Origin: an uncultured Eubacterium sp.
Lineage (GTDB): Bacteria; Bacillota; Clostridia; Lachnospirales; Lachnospiraceae
Direction: 5' to 3'
NCBI GenBank assembly: GCA_947573465.1
Contig: CANPET010000036.1
Location: 1-11,197 of the forward strand
DNA: 11,197 nucleotides
Both the position numbers and the translations under genes were made by a program. Position 1 is the stretch's first letter. Each line of letters begins with the position of its first letter. Shown one piece after another: positions 5,474 to 11,197 of the stretch. Under the pieces are notes generated by a model that saw only the letters and a list, made by a program, of their open reading frames with translations, was not told the DNA's origin and made no database searches.

Positions 5474-6526
5474 CTATTTATTGTTCATTGCTGCTTTGAT
5501 TGCTTCTGTAAGCTGTGGAACTATTTTGTTTAAGTCACCAACAATACCATAATCAGCTACGTCAAAGATTGGAGCATCTTCGTCTTTGTTGATTGCGATG
5601 ATTAAGTCTGACTCTTCCATACCAGCTACGTGCTGGATAGCTCCTGAAATACCAATTGCGAAGTAAACCTGTGGACGTACAGTCTTTCCTGTCTGTCCTA
5701 CCTGTCTGTCAACTGGTAACCAGCCGTTATCTGTTACAGCTCTTGAACATGAAACTTCACCACCAAGAACTTCTGCAAGGTCTTCAAGCATTTTGAAGTT
5801 TTCTGCTGAACCAACACCACGTCCACCAGATACTAAAATCTTAGCGTCCATAATATCAACTGTTTCTGTAACTGCCTTGATAACTTCCTGAATTTCAACA
5901 TATTTGCTGTTTTCTTCTAATTTTGCATCAAAGTTAATAACTTCTGCCTTTGCACCTGCCTTAGGCTCAGCCTTCTGCATAACACCTGCACGAACTGTTG
6001 CCATCTGTGGTCTGTGATCTGGACAAGCGATTGTAGCGATTGTGTTTCCACCAAATGCAGGACGAGTCATAAGTAACTGATTGTGCTTCTGCTCTTTTCC
6101 TGGAATTGGATTGATTGGGAAATCACCAATCTCTAATAATGTACAGTCAGCTGTCAAACCTGTTGCTACTCTAGCTGAAACTGTAGGACCTAAATCTCTA
6201 CCGATTGCTGTAGCACCTACTAACATGATTTCTGGCTTGAATTCATTGATTACTGCTGTCAAAGCCTGTGCATATGGCTCTGTTCTATATGTTTCAAGTG
6301 CAGGGTCATCAACAACGATAACCTTATCAGCACCATATTCTGCTAACTGATCTACAAGACCACTAACATCTTTTCCAAGAAGTACTGCTGTAACTTCTGT
6401 TTCTAATGGCTTTGCAAGTCTTCCTGCTTCTCCAAGTAACTCGAATGCGATACCGCTTAATTCGTTATCTACCTGCTGAGCGAAGACATATACGCCTTTA
6501 TAATCTTCTAAATTAATGTTCTGCAT
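5474..6526 (-). CDS. etfA: Electron transfer flavoprotein alpha subunit
   Basis: This is the large subunit of the EtfBA flavoprotein that passes electrons from NADH to butyryl-CoA dehydrogenase and, in the clostridial bifurcating complex, to ferredoxin. The 350-residue protein has the N-terminal ETF fold (about 10-200) and the C-terminal FAD domain. That domain shows SGGRGVGS (233-240), SRAVTDNGWLPVDRQVGQTG (261-280) and the ETF-alpha signature around AIGISGAIQHVAGM (290-303), then NKDEDAPIFDVADYGIVGDL (313-332). Length is normal. It is the last gene of the operon, 19 bases after etfB, and is followed by the hairpin terminator. ATG 6526 has AGGAG at 9 bases. Bifurcation is inferred from family and operon, not proven by residues. 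Confidence 0.96.
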   Translation of the reverse strand: MQNINLEDYKGVYVFAQQVDNELSGIAFELLGEAGRLAKPLETEVTAVLLGKDVSGLVDQLAEYGADKVIVVDDPALETYRTEPYAQALTAVINEFKPEIMLVGATAIGRDLGPTVSARVATGLTADCTLLEIGDFPINPIPGKEQKHNQLLMTRPAFGGNTIATIACPDHRPQMATVRAGVMQKAEPKAGAKAEVINFDAKLEENSKYVEIQEVIKAVTETVDIMDAKILVSGGRGVGSAENFKMLEDLAEVLGGEVSCSRAVTDNGWLPVDRQVGQTGKTVRPQVYFAIGISGAIQHVAGMEESDLIIAINKDEDAPIFDVADYGIVGDLNKIVPQLTEAIKAAMNNK

Positions 6527-6545
6527 AATTATAATCTCCTCTCTA

Positions 6546-7334
6546 CTAAATAACGTGTTTTGTTAATAATTTGTCCATGATGTAATCTACTGCTTCTTCC
6601 GGTGAATCTGGAGCAACCTTTTCGCCTGCACCCTTTCTTACCTTATCAGAAGCCTTAGCGATCTTTGTAGGTGAACCCATAAGACCTAAATCTCCATCAT
6701 TAACATCAACTAAATCTTTTCTTCCCCAAGTTGTAATTTCTGCATCACATGCATCAAAGATTCCACCCGGAGTCATGTATCTAGGATCATTTAATTCTGA
6801 AAGAGCTGTAATAAGAACCGGCATCTTTGCTTTTAACATATGATGTCTGTCTTCATACTGTCTCTTAACGATTACGCTGTCTCCCTCTACTTCAATGCCT
6901 TCTGCATATGAAATAACTGGAAGTCCAAGGTGTTCAGCGATCTGTGGTCCAACCTGAGCTGTATCACCGTCGATAGCCTGACGACCTGTAATAATAATGT
7001 CGTAATCCTCAATATTTCTAATAGCACCAGCGATTGTTGTAGATGTAGCCCAAGTATCAGCACCACCTAAAACTCTGTCTGTTACTAAGATTCCATTGTC
7101 AGCGCCCATAGCCATAGCTTCACGAAGTACATCTTCTGCCTTTGGAAGTCCCATTGTAAGAACTGTAACTTCTGCGCCGTACTTATCTTTTAATCTAAGT
7201 GCTGCTTCAAGACCTGCCTTATCATCCGGATTCATGATTGTAAGCATTGCAGCTCTATTTAATGTACCATCCGGGTTAAACTGTACGCCACCCTTTGTAT
7301 CAGGTACCTGCTTTATACATACGATAACTTTCAC
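6546..7334 (-). CDS. etfB: Electron transfer flavoprotein beta subunit (GTG start)
   Basis: This is the small ETF subunit. It pairs with EtfA and, in clostridial Bcd-Etf complexes, binds the FAD thought to bifurcate electrons from NADH. The 262-residue protein starts MKVIVCIKQVPDT, as usual for the family. It contains the nucleotide-binding segment GRQAIDGDTAQVGPQ (117-131) and the C-terminal stretch SPEEAVDYIMDKLL. The start is GTG at 7334-7332, chosen because AGGAGG lies 8 bases upstream and the conserved N-terminus begins there; the next in-frame Met would remove it. It is 15 bases after bcd, so translation is probably closely coordinated with Bcd. Confidence 0.96.
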   Translation of the reverse strand: MKVIVCIKQVPDTKGGVQFNPDGTLNRAAMLTIMNPDDKAGLEAALRLKDKYGAEVTVLTMGLPKAEDVLREAMAMGADNGILVTDRVLGGADTWATSTTIAGAIRNIEDYDIIITGRQAIDGDTAQVGPQIAEHLGLPVISYAEGIEVEGDSVIVKRQYEDRHHMLKAKMPVLITALSELNDPRYMTPGGIFDACDAEITTWGRKDLVDVNDGDLGLMGSPTKIAKASDKVRKGAGEKVAPDSPEEAVDYIMDKLLTKHVI

Positions 7335-7349
7335 GATTAGTACCTCCTA

Positions 7350-8507
7350 TTACTTTAATAAGTTTGCAGAGATTACCATACGCTGAACTTCTGAAGTACC
7401 TTCGTAGATTTCTGTAATCTTAGCATCTCTCATCATTCTTTCAACGTCATATTCTCTGATATAACCATAACCACCGTGTAACTGAACAGCCTTAGTTGTT
7501 ACTTCCATAGCAACTTCTGCTGCGTATAATTTAGCCTGTGCAGCTTCTACTGAATATACCTTCTGAGTAGCCTTAGCCATAGCTGCTTTGTATACTAACA
7601 TCTTAGCAGCTTCTACCTTTGTAGCCATGTCAGCTAACTGGAACTGTGTATTCTGGAACTGTCCGATAGCTCTACCGAACTGTTTTCTTTCCTTAACGTA
7701 CTCAATTGTAGTTTCAAGAGCACCTTCTGCAATACCAAGAGCCTGAGCTGCGATACCAATACGTCCACCATCAAGTGTATGCATTGCGATACCGAAACCT
7801 TTACCCTTAGCCCCAAGTAAGTTTTCAGCTGGGATACGGCAATCTTCAAAGATTAATTCGTATGTTGCTGAACCACGGATACCCATTTTCTTTTCCTTTG
7901 TACCAAATGAAAATCCTGGTGTTCCTTTTTCAACGATGAATGCTGAAATTTCTTTCATCATTCTACCACGTTTTTCAATCTTACCTGTTACAGCGATTAC
8001 GATGTAAACATCTGCATATTTACCATTTGTGATAAAGCACTTAGAACCGTTTAATACCCATTCATTTGTAGCTTCATCGAAAACAGCCTTTGTCTGCTGT
8101 CCCTGTGCATCTGTACCGGCACCTGGCTCTGTAAGACCAAAAGCACCTAACTTCTCCCCCTTTGCAAGTGGAGTTACGTATTTTTTCTTCTGCTCTTCTG
8201 TACCATATGTCATAATAGGATCGATACAAAGTGATGTATGTGCAGATACGATAACACCTGTTGTACCACATACTTTTGATAATTCTTCAACACACATAGC
8301 ATATGTTAAAGGATCACATCCCTGTCCACCATATTCCTTTGGAACCGGAATACCAAGGAAACCATATTTTGCCATCTTTTCAACTGTTTCTACAGGGAAC
8401 TGTTCATTCTCATCTGTTTCCTGAGCTAAAGGCTTAACTTCTGTCTCAGCGAATTCTTTGAAAAGAGTTCTAGCCATTTCATGTTTCTTACTTAATGTAA
8501 AATCCAT
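7350..8507 (-). CDS. bcd: Butyryl-CoA dehydrogenase (short-chain acyl-CoA dehydrogenase family)
   Basis: This FAD enzyme reduces crotonyl-CoA to butyryl-CoA. With the adjacent EtfBA it can use NADH and drive ferredoxin reduction. The 385-residue length is typical. Visible signatures are FGLTEPGAGTDAQG (123-136) for substrate and flavin contact, RKQFGRAIGQFQ (274-285), QLHGGYGYIREY (342-353), and ITEIYEGTSEVQR (364-376), in which E369 matches the catalytic base of short-chain acyl-CoA dehydrogenases. ATG 8507 has GGAGG at 8 bases, and the gap from hbd is 30 bases. Context with etfBA and hbd favours butyryl-CoA over other short acyl-CoA substrates. Confidence 0.96.
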   Translation of the reverse strand: MDFTLSKKHEMARTLFKEFAETEVKPLAQETDENEQFPVETVEKMAKYGFLGIPVPKEYGGQGCDPLTYAMCVEELSKVCGTTGVIVSAHTSLCIDPIMTYGTEEQKKKYVTPLAKGEKLGAFGLTEPGAGTDAQGQQTKAVFDEATNEWVLNGSKCFITNGKYADVYIVIAVTGKIEKRGRMMKEISAFIVEKGTPGFSFGTKEKKMGIRGSATYELIFEDCRIPAENLLGAKGKGFGIAMHTLDGGRIGIAAQALGIAEGALETTIEYVKERKQFGRAIGQFQNTQFQLADMATKVEAAKMLVYKAAMAKATQKVYSVEAAQAKLYAAEVAMEVTTKAVQLHGGYGYIREYDVERMMRDAKITEIYEGTSEVQRMVISANLLK

Positions 8508-8537
8508 TTCTTATTCCTCCATGTATAAATTTTTATA

Positions 8538-9410
8538 TTACTGTGCATCTACTGGTGTTTTGGTTCTATCTGCATTATAAACATAGAATCCCTTACCACT
8601 CTTAGCACCAAGATTTCCACCACGTACCATCTTACGGATTAATGGGCAGGCACGATATTTGCTGTCGCCTGTTTCATTATAAAGAACATCCATAATTGCA
8701 AGGCAGATATCCAAACCGATAAAATCTCCTAATTCTAATGGTCCCATTGGATGGTTCGCTCCAAGTTTCATTGCTGCATCGATACCTGCGATATCTGAAA
8801 CACCTTCCATCTTGATAAATGCTGCTTCATTAATCATTGGGATTAAGATACGGTTTACAACAAATCCTGCTGCTTCATTTACCTGTACAGGTGTCTTTCC
8901 AATTTCTTCTGAAATCTTCTTGATTTCTGCAACAGTTTCTTCTGGTGTATTTACACCGGCAATCACTTCTACAAGTTTCATTCTATCTGCAGGATTGAAG
9001 AAATGCATACCAATCATTGGACGTGTAAGACCATTTCCAATCTCTGTAATAGAAAGAGATGATGTATTTGAAGCAAAGATACATTCCGGTTTACAAATCT
9101 TATCTAATTCAGAAAATGTTGTTTTCTTTACTTCCATGTTCTCAAATGCAGCTTCAACGATTAAATCACAGTCTGCACATAAATCTTCCTTAAGTCCCGG
9201 TGTGATACTGTTTAAAATATCATCAACCTTCTCCTGTGTCATTTTTCCTTTTTCTACAAGTCTTGCATAACCTTTTGCAATCTTGTCTTTTCCACCTTCA
9301 GCCCATTCCTGCTTGATATCACACAATGCTACTGTGTATCCATCAACCTGAGCAAAAGCCTTTGCGATTCCCTGGCCCATTGTGCCGGCACCGATTACTC
9401 CAACTTTCAT
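8538..9410 (-). CDS. hbd: 3-hydroxybutyryl-CoA dehydrogenase
   Basis: This enzyme reduces acetoacetyl-CoA to 3-hydroxybutyryl-CoA with NAD(P)H, the second step of the pathway. The 290-residue protein opens with the Rossmann motif GVIGAGTMGQG (4-14) and has an acidic residue, D31, at the end of the second strand, which usually favours NADH. The catalytic region shows SNTSS (114-118), GMHFFNPADRMKLVEV (134-149) with H136 and E148 as the His-Glu pair, VVNRIL (184-189) and HPMGPLELGDF (220-230). A GKGFYVY motif near the end is typical. ATG 9410 has GGAGG at 7 bases. It is 71 bases after crt and 30 before bcd. Confidence 0.96.
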   Translation of the reverse strand: MKVGVIGAGTMGQGIAKAFAQVDGYTVALCDIKQEWAEGGKDKIAKGYARLVEKGKMTQEKVDDILNSITPGLKEDLCADCDLIVEAAFENMEVKKTTFSELDKICKPECIFASNTSSLSITEIGNGLTRPMIGMHFFNPADRMKLVEVIAGVNTPEETVAEIKKISEEIGKTPVQVNEAAGFVVNRILIPMINEAAFIKMEGVSDIAGIDAAMKLGANHPMGPLELGDFIGLDICLAIMDVLYNETGDSKYRACPLIRKMVRGGNLGAKSGKGFYVYNADRTKTPVDAQ

Positions 9411-9481
9411 CTTTTTTCCTCCAAAATTAATTTTATATTTTATCCACCATACGCCTGATTACGTTTCGTGGTTCATCACAA

Positions 9482-10273
9482 TTAGCAATTCTTAAAAGGT
9501 ACAACCTTTAATTTCTTTTCTTTATCTTTCTCAAGGAAATTACCCATTCCAGCCTTCTGATCTTCTGTCTCAAAACAGCTTCCGAATAATTTTTCCTCAA
9601 TTACGATTGCATCGTCCATTGTAGCATCAAGACCATCATTAATAGCCTTCTTGCATGCTCTGACAGCAATCGGTGCCTGCATAGCGATACCTGCTGCCAT
9701 CTTCTTTGCAGCTGCCATCAATTCTTCCTGTGGATAGACTGCATTTACAAGACCAATTCTGAATGCTTCATCAGCTTTGATATTTCTAGCCGTATAAATC
9801 ATCTGTTTTGCCATACCTGGTCCAACAAGTCTTGCAAGTCTCTGTGTTCCACCAAATCCCGGTGTGATTCCAAGACCAACTTCCGGCTGACCAAAGACTG
9901 CATTATCTGAGCAGATTCTGATATCACAACTCATTGAAATCTCACATCCACCACCAAGAGCAAATCCGTTTACTGCAGCAATTACAGGAATAGGGAATGT
10001 CTCTAACTTTCTGAATACATCATTTCCTTTTTTACCAAATGCTTCACCCTCAGCCTTTGTAAGTGTAGACATTTCTCCAATATCAGCACCTGCTACAAAT
10101 GACTTTTCACCAGCACCTGTTAAAATCAATGCTCTTGTTTCATCAAGATTTACTGCATCAAGTGCAGCATCTAATTCTTCAAGAACCTGACTATTTAAAG
10201 CGTTTAATGCCTTCGGACGATTAATAGTGATAACACCAACAAATCCATCCTGTTCATATGTAATAAATTCCAT
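9482..10273 (-). CDS. crt: 3-hydroxybutyryl-CoA dehydratase (crotonase)
   Basis: This enzyme dehydrates 3-hydroxybutyryl-CoA to crotonyl-CoA. The 263-residue crotonase-fold protein has INRPKALNALN (17-27) for CoA binding, FVAGADIGEM (59-68) and NGFALGGGCEISMSCD (102-117) forming the oxyanion hole, and FGQPEVGLGITPGFGGTQRL (127-146). E111 and E131 match the two catalytic glutamates of crotonases. The C-terminus is rich in lysine (EKDKEKKLKVVPFKNC) and a few residues longer than in several relatives I recall. ATG 10273 has AGGAG at 7 bases. It lies between thl and hbd, as in many Lachnospiraceae butyrate operons. Confidence 0.95.
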   Translation of the reverse strand: MEFITYEQDGFVGVITINRPKALNALNSQVLEELDAALDAVNLDETRALILTGAGEKSFVAGADIGEMSTLTKAEGEAFGKKGNDVFRKLETFPIPVIAAVNGFALGGGCEISMSCDIRICSDNAVFGQPEVGLGITPGFGGTQRLARLVGPGMAKQMIYTARNIKADEAFRIGLVNAVYPQEELMAAAKKMAAGIAMQAPIAVRACKKAINDGLDATMDDAIVIEEKLFGSCFETEDQKAGMGNFLEKDKEKKLKVVPFKNC

Positions 10274-10354
10274 ATTACTTCTCCTTTATTTTACCTGTTT
10301 TTACATAACAAACCGGTTTGAAGGCAGAATACCCCCAAACCAGCATATTTTCAC
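10274..10354. other. thl-crt spacer with a 12-bp palindrome
   Basis: The 81-base spacer carries the perfect palindrome CAAACCGGTTTG (10309-10320). CAAACC recurs at 10336-10341 and can pair with GGTTTG at 10315-10320, so two alternative hairpins are possible in the mRNA. No T-run follows, so this is not an evident terminator. An RNA processing or stability element is possible but unproven. Confidence 0.5.
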
Positions 10355-11197
10355 TTAGTCTCTTTCAACGATTGTTGAGCAGCCCATTCCACCACCGATA
10401 CACAGCGTAGCAAGACCCTTCTTAGCGTCTCTCTTCTGCATCTCGTGAAGTAATGTAACAAGAATACGACAACCTGAAGCTCCTACCGGATGTCCAAGTG
10501 CGATAGCTCCACCATTTACGTTTACTTTGCTCATATCAAATTCTAAATCTCTTGCAACTGCTACTGACTGTGCTGCGAAAGCTTCATTTGCTTCGATTAA
10601 ATCCATATCAGCAACTGTTAAGCCTGTCTTTTCCATAACTTTTCTTGTGGAAGCAACTGGTCCAACACCCATGATTGATGGATCAACACCACCAAGTGCT
10701 CCACCAACAAATGTAGCCATCGGTGTAACACCTAATTCTTTTGCTTTTTCTTCGCTCATAACTACAACTGCTGCTGCACCATCATTGATACCTGATGCAT
10801 TACCAGCTGTGATAACACCGTCAGCCTTACCTGAACAGCATCTTAATTTAGCAAGTGATTCTGCTGTTGTTCCGGCTCTTGGTCCTTCATCTGTATCTAC
10901 TACGATATCGCCTTTTCTGTTCTTAACAACAACTGGTACGATTTCGTCTTTGAACTTTCCTTCTGCCATAGCTTTTTCACATTTCTGCTGTGAATTTGCT
11001 GAGAATTCATCTAATTCTTCTCTTGAAATATTCCACTGTTCAGCTACATTTTCAGCTGTAATCATCATGTGGTAATCATTGAATGCATCTGTTAAAGCAT
11101 CATTTACCATTGTATCTACAATCTTGTTATTGTTCATTCTGTAACCGAATCTAGCCTGCTGTAATGCATATGGAGCCATTGACATATTCTCCATACC
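10355..11197 (-). CDS. thlA: Acetyl-CoA C-acetyltransferase (thiolase), 5' part outside the window
   Basis: This enzyme condenses two acetyl-CoA to acetoacetyl-CoA, the entry step of butyrate synthesis. The 280 visible residues correspond to about the last 70 percent of a usual 390-residue thiolase; the nucleophilic cysteine region is beyond the right edge. Counting from Met at 11194, visible motifs are ENMSMAPY (2-9), ITAENVAEQW (45-54), TAGNASGINDGAA (129-141), NEAFAAQ (203-209), GGAIALGHPVGASG (228-241) with catalytic H235, and CIGGGMGCS (265-273) with catalytic C265. The frame is open to the edge, so this Met is internal. One oddity is LRCCSGKADG (117-126), where relatives usually have LRPAF/LKPAF. 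It is the first gene seen in the operon, 81 bases before crt. Confidence 0.96.
   Translation of the reverse strand, partial: GMENMSMAPYALQQARFGYRMNNNKIVDTMVNDALTDAFNDYHMMITAENVAEQWNISREELDEFSANSQQKCEKAMAEGKFKDEIVPVVVKNRKGDIVVDTDEGPRAGTTAESLAKLRCCSGKADGVITAGNASGINDGAAAVVVMSEEKAKELGVTPMATFVGGALGGVDPSIMGVGPVASTRKVMEKTGLTVADMDLIEANEAFAAQSVAVARDLEFDMSKVNVNGGAIALGHPVGASGCRILVTLLHEMQKRDAKKGLATLCIGGGMGCSTIVERD

Noticed and set aside
10527..11075. Plus-strand 182-residue open frame antisense to the thiolase gene
   Set aside because: It is a shadow of the thiolase codon pattern, rich in Ser/Ala/Thr and without family motifs, while the minus strand encodes an unmistakable thiolase. The same applies to 8812-9270 antisense to hbd and 8029-8424 antisense to bcd.

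Overview
The window looks like chromosome from a low-to-moderate GC Gram-positive gut anaerobe, most likely a butyrate-producing member of the Lachnospiraceae/Clostridia. The grounds are the complete gene order thl-crt-hbd-bcd-etfB-etfA, strong AGGAGG-type ribosome binding sites, and a toxin-antitoxin-like gene pair of a kind common in gut Clostridia. The species cannot be named from this sequence alone. Every protein gene I accept lies on the minus strand.

Reading from the right edge in the direction of transcription, 11197 to 5474 is the central butyrate operon. It holds the 3' part of thiolase (the start is outside the window), crotonase, 3-hydroxybutyryl-CoA dehydrogenase, butyryl-CoA dehydrogenase, and the two electron-transfer flavoprotein subunits. 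Together these turn two acetyl-CoA into butyryl-CoA. The last step (Bcd/EtfBA) is known in this group to couple crotonyl-CoA reduction by NADH to ferredoxin reduction. The operon ends at a very strong, nearly symmetrical hairpin terminator at 5348-5414.

The 600 bases from 4878 to 5473 contain no protein gene but are densely structured. A 73-bp tandem repeat (4957-5146) carries, on the plus strand, two near-consensus sigma-A promoters and a weaker third, each framed by inverted ACGT-centred half-sites. Downstream lie two identical 51-bp direct repeats that can fold as hairpins, then the terminator. I read this as a candidate small RNA gene with repeated, operator-framed promoters. It is the most interesting unexplained signal in the window.

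From 4877 down to 3482 lies a two-gene unit. The first gene is a DUF3990-type protein with ADP-ribosyltransferase-like motifs. The second is a DUF3791-like/XRE helix-turn-helix protein, the likely antitoxin, whose C-terminus is frameshifted in an A6 run. An AT-rich spacer (3109-3481) follows, holding a 40-bp near-perfect dyad with a LacI-family-like core. The left 3.1 kb is a secreted GH81 endo-beta-1,3-glucanase with two N-terminal discoidin-type (F5/8 C) domains, running off the left edge.
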